From Nitrincola iocasae (GTDB lineage: Bacteria; Pseudomonadota; Gammaproteobacteria; Pseudomonadales; Balneatricaceae): a stretch of 64,000 nt of DNA. Below are positions 43,267-51,931 of the stretch, in pieces (positions within the stretch are counted from its first letter, which is position 1; every line of letters starts with the position of its first letter). The DNA lies in NCBI RefSeq assembly GCF_008727795.1, contig NZ_CP044222.1, forward strand, positions 3,782,001-3,846,000, in the 5' to 3' direction. The notes beneath the pieces were generated by a model, which had not been told where the DNA came from, did no database searches, and saw nothing but the letters and a program-made list of their open reading frames with translations. The position numbers were made by a program, and so were the translations under genes.

Positions 43267-43701
43267 GTGAATAAACTTGCTGCAAAAGCTGCTTCTGCAC
43301 TCTGCACCCTGGGTCTGAGCATGGCTCTGGCCACTTCTGTCTATGCGGCTGTTGACCGTGATGCCATCATTGAACGCATCAAGCCTCACGGCAATATCTG
43401 TGTTGAAGGTGATGAAACCTGTGGTACTGGCGCTCCAGCGGTTGCCGCTTCTGCGGGAACTGTTCGTTCAGGCGAGGAAGTTTACAACCGCTTCTGTACA
43501 GCGTGTCACGCAACCGGCCTTCTAGAGTCACCCAAGTTTGGTAGTGGTGCCATGTCTGCACGCGCAGATGAGAAAGGCCTGGATGGTTTGTTAGCGTCTG
43601 CAATCAGTGGTATCAACGCCATGCCACCTAAGGGCACTTGTAACGACTGTGCTGATGAAGAGCTGGAAGCCGCTATTCAGTACATGATCGATAATGACTA
43701 A
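43267..43701 (+). CDS. Cytochrome c5-type monohaem cytochrome
   Basis: A 144-residue periplasmic electron carrier. A signal peptide (ALCTLGLSMALATSVYA) precedes a ~45-residue linker, the haem site CTACH (~residue 77), axial Met candidates in INAMPPKG and a second Cys pair CNDC that is typical of cytochrome c5. Start is GTG at 43267 after GAGG; the in-frame codons upstream lack a signal peptide N-terminus. Being beside rep matches the order in pseudomonads. A terminator follows 18 bp after the stop. Confidence 0.92.
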   Translation: MNKLAAKAASALCTLGLSMALATSVYAAVDRDAIIERIKPHGNICVEGDETCGTGAPAVAASAGTVRSGEEVYNRFCTACHATGLLESPKFGSGAMSARADEKGLDGLLASAISGINAMPPKGTCNDCADEELEAAIQYMIDND

Positions 43702-43719
43702 GCGTTAAACACTATCGTC

Positions 43720-43749
43720 AACAGGCTGCTTCGGCAGCCTGTTTTGTTT
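43720..43749 (+). terminator. Intrinsic terminator after cytochrome c5
   Basis: AACAGGCTGC-TTCG-GCAGCCTGTT, a 10-bp stem with a stable UUCG tetraloop, followed by TTGTTTTT. It lies between the convergent cytochrome c5 and rep genes and probably serves the plus strand mainly. Confidence 0.9.
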
Positions 43750-43763
43750 TTGCCCTGCGTCAG

Positions 43764-45779
43764 CTAGAAATCATCCAGCAGGTTTTTCAGGCTGCTGATG
43801 GTGGCACGCCCGGCGGCCGCATTTACCTGAGGATCACGCTCCCCTAATCCCTGAACAGTCAGATCGTCTTCTGGCAACTCATCCAGGAATCGGCTTGGCA
43901 GGCAGTCCATTATTTCGCCAAACTGGCGGCGTTTCTTAGCCAGGGTCATCGTCAGTGTAACCTGCGCACGTGTAATGCCGACATAAGCCAGTCGGCGCTC
44001 TTCTTCAATGGTATCGGACTCTATACTGTTACGATGAGGCAGTATTTCTTCCTCCATCCCCATCAGGTAGACATGCGGAAACTCCAGACCTTTAGAGGCA
44101 TGCAGTGTCATCAGTTGTACCCGGTCAGAATCGTCTTCCTCTTCCTGGCGATCCAGCATATCCAGCAACAGTAAACGGGCAATAGTTTCCTTGATGCCTG
44201 CATCTGGGTCTTCTTCTTGCAGGCGCTCCAGGGTTGCCTTGAGTGATTCCACTAAAAACCAGACATTCTGCATGCGTTTTTCGGCAACAGTATCGCTGGA
44301 ACTGTTTTCACGTATCCAGCCCTCGTAGTCCATATCCATGATCATATCGCGGACGGCCTGTATGGGGTCGCCGGTTTCACAACGTTGCAATAGTTGCTGC
44401 ATCCAGGTGCAAAAGCGCTGCAAGCGTGCACAGGCATTGGCTGGCAGGTGCTGCTCAAGCCCCATCTCAAAGCAGGCATCAAACAGACTGATATGACGAC
44501 TGGAGGCGTACTCTCCCAGTTTTTCCAGGGTTGCAGGGCCTATCTCACGTCGAGGCAAATTAATGATGCGCAGAAATGCATTGTCATCACTGGTGTTGAC
44601 CAGCAGGCGCAAGTAGGCCATCAGGTCTTTGATTTCGGCACGGGCAAAGAAGGATGTGCCGCCACTGAGTTTGTAGGGCACCTGGAAGCTTTGCAGCTTC
44701 ATTTCCAGCAATCTGGATTGGTAGTTGCCCCGATAGAGTACGGCAAAGTCTTTGAACGGGATGCGCTCCCTGAGGTGGCGATCAAGTATCTCGGTAGCGA
44801 TCCGCTCCGATTCAGCCTCTTCATTGCGGTTATGCACCACCCTGATCGGGTCACCATAGCCCTTATCGCTCCACAGGGTTTTCTCAAACACATGCGGGTT
44901 ATGGTTAATCAATATATTGGCAACTTTCAGAATCCGACCGGTGGAGCGGTAGTTCTGCTCCAATTTGACCAGACGCAAACCCGGAAAGTCTTCCTGGAGT
45001 TTAGCCAGGTTCTCAGGACGGGCACCGCGCCAGGAGTAGATGGACTGATCATCGTCACCCACTACCGTCAGGGCACTGCGCACCCCCACCAGTTGCTTAA
45101 CCAGGCGGTACTGCGACAGGTTGGTATCCTGATACTCATCCACCAGCAAGTAGTGAATGCGGCGCTGCCAACGCTCTAATACGTCCGGGTGCTGACTGAA
45201 CAAGCGAACGGGAATCAAGATCAGGTCATCAAAGTCCACCGCATTGTAAGCGCGTAAATGACGTTGGTAGGCCTCATAGGCTCGGGCGGCCAGAATTTCG
45301 TGGGGCACTCGCGCCTGTGCCAGCGCATCCTGGGGCTCCAGCATGTCGTTTTTCCAATTGGAAATCTGATGCTGTACCGCGGCCACCTGATCGGTATCTT
45401 CATCTTGATGCAGCAGCAAATCTTTTAACAGACCTTTGCTGTCCTGATCATCAAAAATGGAAAAGCCCGGCTTGTATCCAAGCTGCTTGTATTCCCGCCG
45501 GATAATGTTCAAGCCCAGGTTATGGAAGGTGGAGACGGTCAAACCACGCCCTTCGCCCTTTTCCAGCAACTGCAGCACGCGCTCTTTCATTTCACGGGCC
45601 GCTTTATTGGTAAAGGTAACTGCCGCAATATGACGCGCCTCGATACCGCATTGCTGCACCAGATAAGCGATCTTACGCGTAATCACACTGGTCTTACCGG
45701 AACCAGCCCCCGCCAGCACTAGCAGGGGCCCACCAATATAATTCACTGCTTCAGCTTGTCTGGGATTGAGTTTATTCAT
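43764..45779 (-). CDS. rep: ATP-dependent DNA helicase Rep
   Basis: A 671-residue superfamily-1A 3'-5' helicase that clears proteins from DNA ahead of replication forks. Motifs: LNPRQAEAV (Q-motif), Walker A AGAGSGKTSV, TFTNKAAREMKER (Ia), DEYQDTN (II), VVGDDDQSIYSWRGA (III), LEQNYRST (IV), LMTLHASKGLEFPHVYL (V), EERRLAYVGITRA (VI). Rep is favoured over UvrD by length and by its C-terminus (SSLKNLLDDF) and neighbourhood. Complete. Confidence 0.95.
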   Translation of the reverse strand: MNKLNPRQAEAVNYIGGPLLVLAGAGSGKTSVITRKIAYLVQQCGIEARHIAAVTFTNKAAREMKERVLQLLEKGEGRGLTVSTFHNLGLNIIRREYKQLGYKPGFSIFDDQDSKGLLKDLLLHQDEDTDQVAAVQHQISNWKNDMLEPQDALAQARVPHEILAARAYEAYQRHLRAYNAVDFDDLILIPVRLFSQHPDVLERWQRRIHYLLVDEYQDTNLSQYRLVKQLVGVRSALTVVGDDDQSIYSWRGARPENLAKLQEDFPGLRLVKLEQNYRSTGRILKVANILINHNPHVFEKTLWSDKGYGDPIRVVHNRNEEAESERIATEILDRHLRERIPFKDFAVLYRGNYQSRLLEMKLQSFQVPYKLSGGTSFFARAEIKDLMAYLRLLVNTSDDNAFLRIINLPRREIGPATLEKLGEYASSRHISLFDACFEMGLEQHLPANACARLQRFCTWMQQLLQRCETGDPIQAVRDMIMDMDYEGWIRENSSSDTVAEKRMQNVWFLVESLKATLERLQEEDPDAGIKETIARLLLLDMLDRQEEEDDSDRVQLMTLHASKGLEFPHVYLMGMEEEILPHRNSIESDTIEEERRLAYVGITRAQVTLTMTLAKKRRQFGEIMDCLPSRFLDELPEDDLTVQGLGERDPQVNAAAGRATISSLKNLLDDF

Positions 45780-45941
45780 GACAGAGAGGGGAACTTAAAA
45801 AAGAACGATTGTTTGAAAAATATCGGTAACATGCTAATCTCTGTAGCAGCACAATCAGTCATAAGTATGACACGGACTCTATTCAGAGTGCACAGGATAT
45901 AAACTTTCTAACTGCACCGGCTCTATAAAGGAATCCGACGC

Positions 45942-47471
45942 ATGCCGCCAGCTGTTGAGAGGGATGATGCTGCCCCTGAAGTCCAGCTAATACTGGTTGA
46001 TTCTCGCAATCATACCGGTTCTGGTGATCTGTTGTCTGCCTTAATGACAACATCCGCTTCCATCACCTGCTGTCGCAACCTGACAGAAGCTGAAATGTCA
46101 TTGCAGAATAACGCACAGAACATCCTGCTGATCCCGGTAGATAATACGGTTTACAACACCTTCACTCGCTTGCAAACCCGCGATTTGTTAACCGGTGCCG
46201 GAAATCGCCAACACTTCTACAGGACCCTGCAGGAGGAACTTGGTGATCTGCAAGCAGACGACGCTCTGGCGTTGATGATGCTGGACATTGATAACTTTTC
46301 AGCCTTCAACAGTCAGTACGGTCATGATACCGGAGACCGCCTGGTCAAGCTGCTTTGTAAACGGCTGGAACGCTGTGACAACATGAGTCACTTATCACGC
46401 ATCGGCAATGACGAATTCACCCTGATCATCAAAGCCTCAGTTGATCAGATACGCAACGCAACCCGCCAGGCCATCGAAAGAATTGTTGAACTCCTCTTGC
46501 CTGCCTACCGAATTGATGATTACGAAGTGCATCTGCACTGCAGTATTGGCATTGCTGTCTCTCCGGAGCAAGGACTGGAGTTTGAATCTCTGATTCACTG
46601 CGCCAATACAGCCCGCCTGCGAGCCAAACAACTCAGGGGGCACAGTTACGCCTTTTATGACCCACTTCGCGATCTGAACGATAACAGCAGAGGGATAAGC
46701 CTGGAGCCTGAGCTCTGGTATGCACTCCAGCGCCAACAGTTTCGTCTTTTCTATCAACCTCGTATCTGCTTGAACACTCACCGTATTATCGGCGCCGAAG
46801 CGCTAATCCGTTGGGAGCATCCGGTACGCGGCATGATCTCTCCGGATGAATTTATTCCAATTAGTGAAAAGTCCGGCCTGATTGTGCCCATAGGTTACTG
46901 GGTAATCGAGCAGGTAGGCCAGGACATGAAAATACTTAAACAAGCAGGGTTACCAGAACATATCGGTGTAAATTTATCCTTCCGTCAGTTTCAGGATGGC
47001 TACCTTGCCAGCACAATCGAACGACTGATTCTGCAACACCAGATCGACACCAGCATGCTGGAATTTGAGCTGACAGAAACCGCGCTGTTCCGGGATGAAT
47101 CCCATGTTGTCAGCTGCATGCGCTCACTGGGTAAGCTGGGCGTGGAATTCTCGCTGGATGATTTCGGTACCGGCTACTCCTCTTTTTCCATGCTGCAAAA
47201 ATTACCTATCTCCACGCTGAAAATTGACAAGAGTTTTGTGAAAGGCATAGGTCAAAGTAGTAGTGATGAAGAGATTGTCCGCACCATTATCAGCCTGGCA
47301 CGTAACCTGAAGAAAAAGATTATTGCCGAAGGTGTCGAAACCCTGGAGCAACTTGATTTTCTCAAAGCACATCACTGCCAAATGGCACAGGGCTACTATT
47401 TCAGCCGCCCGGTACCTCTGGCGCAATTTCTGCAACTGCTTGATAGCTCGACTGAGCCTGCATCCCCCTGA
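45942..47471 (+). CDS. GGDEF-EAL protein with degenerate GGDEF, probable c-di-GMP phosphodiesterase
   Basis: A 509-residue soluble protein. The first ~100 residues resemble a degenerate receiver (VQLILVDSRNHTGSGDLL) without clear phosphoacceptor. The GGDEF site reads GNDEF (RIGNDEFTLII), predicted inactive as cyclase. The EAL domain looks intact: EALIRWEHP, ELTETALF, DDFGTGYSSFSML, KIDKSFVKGI, EGVETLEQ. It is most likely a phosphodiesterase or a c-di-GMP effector in which GNDEF binds GTP. ATG at 45942 follows AAGGAA. Its 3' end overlaps convergent comM by 71 bp. Confidence 0.9.
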   Translation: MPPAVERDDAAPEVQLILVDSRNHTGSGDLLSALMTTSASITCCRNLTEAEMSLQNNAQNILLIPVDNTVYNTFTRLQTRDLLTGAGNRQHFYRTLQEELGDLQADDALALMMLDIDNFSAFNSQYGHDTGDRLVKLLCKRLERCDNMSHLSRIGNDEFTLIIKASVDQIRNATRQAIERIVELLLPAYRIDDYEVHLHCSIGIAVSPEQGLEFESLIHCANTARLRAKQLRGHSYAFYDPLRDLNDNSRGISLEPELWYALQRQQFRLFYQPRICLNTHRIIGAEALIRWEHPVRGMISPDEFIPISEKSGLIVPIGYWVIEQVGQDMKILKQAGLPEHIGVNLSFRQFQDGYLASTIERLILQHQIDTSMLEFELTETALFRDESHVVSCMRSLGKLGVEFSLDDFGTGYSSFSMLQKLPISTLKIDKSFVKGIGQSSSDEEIVRTIISLARNLKKKIIAEGVETLEQLDFLKAHHCQMAQGYYFSRPVPLAQFLQLLDSSTEPASP

Positions 47472-48954
47472 AAGCCAGAGCTTCCAGTAGATGCGCCTCC
47501 CTTATGGATGTACTGGCTTCCAGATCAGCCAGTGTTCTGGCTATACGTAAAATTCGATGGCATCCACGAGCCGACAGATGCAGCTGTCGCATCGCCAGAG
47601 TCAGCAACTGGGTGGTCGTCGCATCCAGCGCACAATACTGATCCAGTGCCCGCCCGCTCAGGTAACGGTTACTGCAACCCTGACGCTGCTGCTGGCGTTC
47701 ACGGGCCTGCTCTACACGCGCTCTGACAACCGCGCTGGACTCAGCGACGCAAGACGCCTGCAATAAGGCATCCGCAGGCAACGCTGACACCCAGAGTTGC
47801 AAATCGATACGATCCAATAAAGGGCCGGAGATACGCCCCTGATAGCGGCGTATCTGCTCCGGGCTACAGATACAGCGATCAGTACCATCCTGATAGTAGC
47901 CACAGGGACAAGGGTTCATAGCACCCACCAATTGAAACGCCGCCGGGTATTCAATTTTACTTAATGCACGGGAAATCAGTATGCGTCCGGTTTCCAGCGG
48001 CTCTCGCAACAGATCCAGCACCCGCCGGGGGAACTCAGGCATTTCGTCGAGGAACAGCACGCCATGCGTTGCCAGCGATATTTCACCCGGTTTCGGGTGA
48101 TTAGATCCTCCGCCCACCAACGCCACGGGTGATGCATTATGATGAACGGCACGAAAAGGCCGCACACCTTCACTGCATGGCTGAACCGGCAAGCCTACCA
48201 ACGAGTGGATGGCCGCCACATCCAGTCGCTCAGGCAAGGATAGTTCAGGCAAAATGCCGGGTAAACAAGCTGCCAGCAAGCTTTTACCACTGCCTGGCGG
48301 CCCGGCAAACAGTAGATTAAGCTGCCCTGCCGCAGCCACCTCAAGCGCCCGTCTGGCCTGTAACTGACCCTTAACATCGGCCAGATCCGGCCCCGGCTCT
48401 GCCACTAAAGCAACTGGTTGTGGTTGATGAAAAGCACGTTGCTCCCGCCCTCTTAAATAGGCGCACACTTCCAGCAGGTGATCCACAGCAATCACGGGGG
48501 TATCGCCCAGTAGCGTGGCTTCATCGGCGTTGCTTTGAGGCAGAATCAATATACGCCCAGCCTGTCCACAGGCAATGGCAACCGGTAAAGCACCTCGGAT
48601 GGAGCGGATACTCCCTGACAAAGCCAGCTCAGCAACCACTTCATGTTGATCCAGGGTTTTGCTTTTTAACTGACCGGACGCTTGCAAAATACCCAGCGCG
48701 ATGGCCAGATCGTAACGGCCGCCTTCTTTTGGCAGATCGGCTGGCGCCAGATTGATAGTGATACGGCGTTGCGGATAATCAAAGCCTGCATTGATCAAGG
48801 CACTGCGCACCCTTTCCTTGCTCTCTTTGACGGCCGTTTCAGGTAAACCAACAATCGCAAGGCCCGGCAAACCACCGGATAAATGCACTTCAACAGTTAC
48901 GGCGGGGGACTGAATACCAAGCTGAGCCCGGCTGTGTATAACGGCTAATGACAT
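47401..48954 (-). CDS. comM: ComM/YifB-family Mg-chelatase-like AAA+ protein
   Basis: A 517-residue AAA+ protein. ComM is a hexameric helicase that drives branch migration during natural transformation; YifB is the general family name. N-terminal Lon-protease-like fold (GLPGLAIVGLPETAVKESKERV), Walker A FAGPPGSGKSLLA, Walker B GVLFLDEMPEF, zinc-type CPCGYYQD...C and the C-terminal Mg-chelatase domain (ARGCHRILRIARTLADL). The last ~24 codons overlap the convergent GGDEF-EAL gene. Gene order comM-ubiK-glnK matches pseudomonads. Confidence 0.93.
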   Translation of the reverse strand: MSLAVIHSRAQLGIQSPAVTVEVHLSGGLPGLAIVGLPETAVKESKERVRSALINAGFDYPQRRITINLAPADLPKEGGRYDLAIALGILQASGQLKSKTLDQHEVVAELALSGSIRSIRGALPVAIACGQAGRILILPQSNADEATLLGDTPVIAVDHLLEVCAYLRGREQRAFHQPQPVALVAEPGPDLADVKGQLQARRALEVAAAGQLNLLFAGPPGSGKSLLAACLPGILPELSLPERLDVAAIHSLVGLPVQPCSEGVRPFRAVHHNASPVALVGGGSNHPKPGEISLATHGVLFLDEMPEFPRRVLDLLREPLETGRILISRALSKIEYPAAFQLVGAMNPCPCGYYQDGTDRCICSPEQIRRYQGRISGPLLDRIDLQLWVSALPADALLQASCVAESSAVVRARVEQARERQQQRQGCSNRYLSGRALDQYCALDATTTQLLTLAMRQLHLSARGCHRILRIARTLADLEASTSIREAHLLEALAFRGMQAQSSYQAVAEIAPEVPGG

Positions 48955-49023
48955 AAAACCTTCCCTGGTTATATGAAGTTAAGCGGATCAAATACGCCTT
49001 AATGGAAACAAAGCCTATCCGTT

Positions 49024-49290
49024 TTAGGTGTTACTTGCCTGCTCTGGAGCTGTGACTTCCAGTGCGGCAACTTGTTTTTCCAGCACTTCGAGCTTTTCAC
49101 GTGTTCTTAGCAACACCGCCTGCTGGGCATCAAACTCTTCCCGAGTCACCAGGTCCAGCTTGCTCAGTGTCTGCTGCAACATAGCTTGTAGCTGCTGCTG
49201 CACGGCCTGCTGACCAGGCAACTCGCGGGTAGCGTTAATAAACTGAGTAAACTGTTCTGAAAGTCCTTCAGCTATTTTTTGATGAATCAT
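49024..49290 (-). CDS. ubiK: Ubiquinone biosynthesis accessory factor UbiK
   Basis: An 88-residue coiled-coil protein (BMFP family) that assists ubiquinone assembly with UbiJ. MIHQKIAEGLSEQFTQFI at the N-terminus and VTREEFDAQQAVLLRTREKLEVLEKQVAALE at the C-terminus are diagnostic and form the membrane-linked amphipathic coils. The ATG at 49290 follows a GGCGGCAGGG purine stretch; the open frame to 49407 is not used. Confidence 0.92.
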   Translation of the reverse strand: MIHQKIAEGLSEQFTQFINATRELPGQQAVQQQLQAMLQQTLSKLDLVTREEFDAQQAVLLRTREKLEVLEKQVAALEVTAPEQASNT

Positions 49291-49389
49291 GACCCTGCCG
49301 CCTCTGACTATTTTTAGATGATTTTTTGAGTATACGCCAAGCTTAACGGATCTGGTTTTTTTTAGCATCTTCGAACAGTTGATCACAAA

Positions 49390-49423
49390 TGCACCAATTA
49401 AGTGCATGCACTATTTTGGCGCA
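49390..49423 (+). promoter_or_regulatory. Two tandem NtrC-binding boxes
   Basis: Two abutting 17-bp dyads match the NtrC consensus TGCACC-N5-GGTGCA: 49390-49406 at 11 of 12 conserved positions and 49407-49423 at 10 of 12. They sit ~100-135 bp upstream of the sigma54 -24 element, the normal enhancer distance. They predict strong nitrogen-limitation induction of glnK-amtB. Confidence 0.85.
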
Positions 49424-49522
49424 CCATATTGGATTAATTACACAATGGTGCAGCGCAAAATCCATATGATTATGTTTACAAAAACAAGATAAGCATTTGT
49501 TTATTAAATGAATTTAATTTTA

Positions 49523-49538
49523 TGGCACGTCTTTCGCA
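49523..49538 (+). promoter_or_regulatory. Sigma54 promoter of glnK-amtB
   Basis: TGGCAC-N5-TCGCA matches the RpoN consensus TGGCAC-N5-TTGCA with one change. The invariant GG (49524-49525) and GC (49536-49537) have the required 10-bp spacing. The glnK ATG is 85 bp downstream. Confidence 0.88.
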
Positions 49539-49622
49539 AAGAACGGATCAAGGCGAGCAGTTGATGCAGCTTTCCGCCGACTCAATTGTTCGATGATTTT
49601 GTATCCATGGGGAGACAGACCA

Positions 49623-49961
49623 ATGAAACTGGTTTCAGCAATCATAAAACCGTTCAAGCTGGACGATGTACGCGAATCCTTGTCCGAAATTGGCATTCAG
49701 GGCATCACCGTCACTGAAGTCAAAGGTTTCGGCCGTCAAAAAGGCCATACCGAACTCTATCGCGGTGCTGAATATGTGGTGGATTTTCTGCCAAAAGTCA
49801 GGATCGACGCCGCCGTATCTGACGATGTGGTTGACCAGGTAGTGGAAGCCATCAGCAAAGCCGCTCAAACCGGCAAGATTGGTGACGGTAAGATTTTTGT
49901 AGTGCCACTTGAGCAGGTCATCCGCATACGTACCGGTGAATCCGGCCACGACGCGCTCTGA
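49623..49961 (+). CDS. glnK: PII nitrogen regulatory protein GlnK
   Basis: A 112-residue trimeric PII signal protein that reports nitrogen/energy status by binding 2-oxoglutarate and ATP/ADP and can block AmtB. The uridylylated Tyr51 is in the T-loop (ELYRGAEYVVDF); the B-loop GKIGDGKIFV and C-loop QVIRIRTGE are intact. The ATG at 49623 follows GGGGAGACAG. Located between the sigma54 promoter and amtB, 39 bp before it, as expected for a GlnK-type PII. Confidence 0.96.
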   Translation: MKLVSAIIKPFKLDDVRESLSEIGIQGITVTEVKGFGRQKGHTELYRGAEYVVDFLPKVRIDAAVSDDVVDQVVEAISKAAQTGKIGDGKIFVVPLEQVIRIRTGESGHDAL

Positions 49962-50000
49962 TCCGAACACTTGATTACACGCCTGATGGAGGGCTGAACA

Positions 50001-51275
50001 ATGGAAGAACTTCTTCTAACAACAGCAGGTGAGGTCAAGCACCTCGCCTATGCTATCGATACCTTTTACTTTCTGATCTGTGGTGCACTGGTCATGTGGA
50101 TGGCCGCTGGCTTTGCCATGCTCGAGGCCGGTCTGGTTCGCGCCAAAAACACCACGGAAATACTAACCAAGAACGTCGCACTCTACGCCATCGCCTGTAC
50201 CATGTACTTGCTGTGTGGTTATTACATCATGTACAGCTCGGATGGCGGTGCCATCTTCCCCAACTTTGGTGGTTTGATTGGTGGTGAGAACACCGTTGAC
50301 GATGTGCTAGGTGGTGGAGACGATGCACCTTACTACTCATCTCGTTCTGACTATTTCTTCCAAGTGGTGTTCGTGGCAACCTGTATGTCCATTGTGTCCG
50401 GTGCTGTTGCTGAACGCATGAAGCTCTGGGCATTCCTGGCCTTCGCTGTTGTTATGACAGGCTTTATCTATCCGGTCAGTGGTTTCTGGACCTGGGGTGG
50501 TGGTTTCCTCAGCGAAGCAGGCTTCTCTGACTATGCTGGCTCCGGCATCGTGCACATGGCAGGTGCTGCTGCAGCTCTGGCGGGTGTCATCGTACTGGGT
50601 GCCCGTAAGGGTAAGTATGGTAAAGACGGTCAGATCAATGCTATTCCTGGCGCTAACATGCCACTGGCAACCCTGGGTACCTTTATCCTGTGGCTGGGCT
50701 GGTTCGGCTTCAATGGTGGTTCAGAGCTGAAAATGTCTAATATAGATTCCGCCAACAACGTAGCGCAGGTGTTCGTGAACACTAATGCGGCCGCAGCCGG
50801 TGGTGTTATTGCCGCACTGATCTTGGCCCGCTTGTGGTTCAAAAAGGCTGATCTGACCATGGCGCTTAACGGTGCATTGGCAGGCCTGGTAGCGATCACA
50901 GCTGGACCTCTGACACCCTCAGCTCCTGCTGCCGCGCTTATCGGTGCTGTCGGTGGCCTGATTGTTGTGGTCTCAATCATCATGTTCGACAAAATCAAAA
51001 TTGATGATCCAGTAGGTGCTATCTCTGTACATGGTGTCGTCGGCATCTGGGGGCTGCTGGCTGTTCCACTGACCAACGGTGATGCCAACTTCGGCTCTCA
51101 GATTCTGGGAATCGTAGCCATCTTCGCCTGGGTATTTATTGCCAGCTTGATTGTCTGGACTGTTCTGAAAGCCATCATGGGTATCCGTGTGACTGAAGAA
51201 GAAGAATACGAAGGTGTCGATCTGGTTGAATGTGGTATGGAAGCTTACCCTGAGTTTGCTGCATCCAAAAAATAA
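50001..51275 (+). CDS. amtB: Ammonium transporter AmtB
   Basis: A 424-residue ammonium channel of 11 TM helices. Key features: FYFLICGALVMWMAAGFAMLEAGLVRAKN, the twin-His lining segment HMAGAAAALAG (first His) and SVHGVVGIWGLL (second His), FILWLGWFGFNGGS, and a cytoplasmic C-terminal tail (ITEEEEYEG-like) where GlnK docks. It transports ammonium down to the cytoplasm under nitrogen limitation. GGAGG upstream. Terminator follows. Confidence 0.96.
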   Translation: MEELLLTTAGEVKHLAYAIDTFYFLICGALVMWMAAGFAMLEAGLVRAKNTTEILTKNVALYAIACTMYLLCGYYIMYSSDGGAIFPNFGGLIGGENTVDDVLGGGDDAPYYSSRSDYFFQVVFVATCMSIVSGAVAERMKLWAFLAFAVVMTGFIYPVSGFWTWGGGFLSEAGFSDYAGSGIVHMAGAAAALAGVIVLGARKGKYGKDGQINAIPGANMPLATLGTFILWLGWFGFNGGSELKMSNIDSANNVAQVFVNTNAAAAGGVIAALILARLWFKKADLTMALNGALAGLVAITAGPLTPSAPAAALIGAVGGLIVVVSIIMFDKIKIDDPVGAISVHGVVGIWGLLAVPLTNGDANFGSQILGIVAIFAWVFIASLIVWTVLKAIMGIRVTEEEEYEGVDLVECGMEAYPEFAASKK

Positions 51276-51294
51276 ACCTGAATCCATTCTAAGC

Positions 51295-51318
51295 AAGGGG
51301 CCTTTTGGCCCCTTTTTT
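51295..51318 (+). terminator. Intrinsic terminator after amtB
   Basis: AAGGGGCC-TTTT-GGCCCCTT, an 8-bp stem followed by a T-run (TTTT to 51318). Clear intrinsic terminator that isolates glnK-amtB from the second PII gene. Confidence 0.93.
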
Positions 51319-51414
51319 ATGTACGGACAGAAAATTGCTCCTGCATTTTCTGCATACGCACCGTCCCTGGCGCTATATGATGCCGCGGGCGCAAGGATGC
51401 GCAGTAGCGGCGCA
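51319..51414 (+). repeat. Dispersed ~95-bp structured repeat, copy A
   Basis: This segment is homologous to 55677-55770 read on the minus strand. Shared blocks include AGAAAATTGCTCCTGC, ATTTTCTG, TGGCGCTATATG and AGCGGCGCAT, with scattered substitutions and one 2-nt indel. It contains a GCGC-AAGGAT-GCGC hairpin at 51389-51402. It is non-coding and follows the amtB terminator. Confidence 0.85.
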
Positions 51415-51546
51415 TTTGTGTGTCAAAATACAGAGTCAGTATAGAAATGTCGGATATGCTTAGATTTCAAAATGCAGGTATACTTCCGCCTAGCAATTAT
51501 TCAGGAAAACCACGTCTGCTGCTGCAGATCTTTGAGGAGTGTAACC

Positions 51547-51885
51547 ATGAAGCTGATTACTGCGGTCATCAAGCCCTTTAAACTCGATGATGTACGTGAG
51601 GCACTGTCTGAGATAGGAATCCAGGGCGTTACTGTCACCGAGGTTAAAGGCTTTGGGCGTCAGAAAGGCCACACCGAGCTCTACCGAGGTGCTGAATATG
51701 TAGTCGACTTCCTGCCGAAAGTAAAAATTGAAGTCGCTGTGGATGATGGTATGACCGATCAGGTCATTGAAGCGATAAGCAAAACAGCCAATACCGGCAA
51801 GATAGGTGATGGTAAAATTTTCGTCACCCCACTGGAGCAGGTTATCCGTATCCGTACCGGTGAAACCGGGCCTGACGCACTGTAA
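51547..51885 (+). CDS. Second PII protein (GlnB/GlnK paralogue)
   Basis: A 112-residue PII protein about four-fifths identical by eye to the glnK product, with Tyr51 in ELYRGAEYVVDF, GKIGDGKIFV and QVIRIRTGE conserved. The ATG at 51547 has TGAGGAG at 9 bp; the upstream frame to 51472 overlaps no RBS. It is separated from amtB by a terminator and repeat copy A, so it needs its own promoter; I did not find a sigma54 site. It may be the housekeeping GlnB, but the similarity to GlnK makes the symbol uncertain. Confidence 0.93.
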   Translation: MKLITAVIKPFKLDDVREALSEIGIQGVTVTEVKGFGRQKGHTELYRGAEYVVDFLPKVKIEVAVDDGMTDQVIEAISKTANTGKIGDGKIFVTPLEQVIRIRTGETGPDAL

Positions 51886-51900
51886 CGCCGAGGAGTTCAT

Positions 51901-51931
51901 GAGCCTGTCTGAGAGGTTTTCAGGCAGGCTC
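51901..51931. terminator. Bidirectional hairpin between PII gene and histidine kinase
   Basis: GAGCCTGTCTGA and TCAGGCAGGCTC pair over 12 bp with one G-U, around GAGGTTT. It lies between two convergent genes and overlaps the kinase stop region. There is a TTTT in the loop but no downstream T-run, so efficiency is uncertain. Confidence 0.5.

Noticed and set aside
44394..45179. Long plus-strand open frame (261 codons) inside rep
   Set aside because: It is antisense to the helicase core with all rep motifs intact, has no RBS or recognisable domain, and composition fits a shadow frame.
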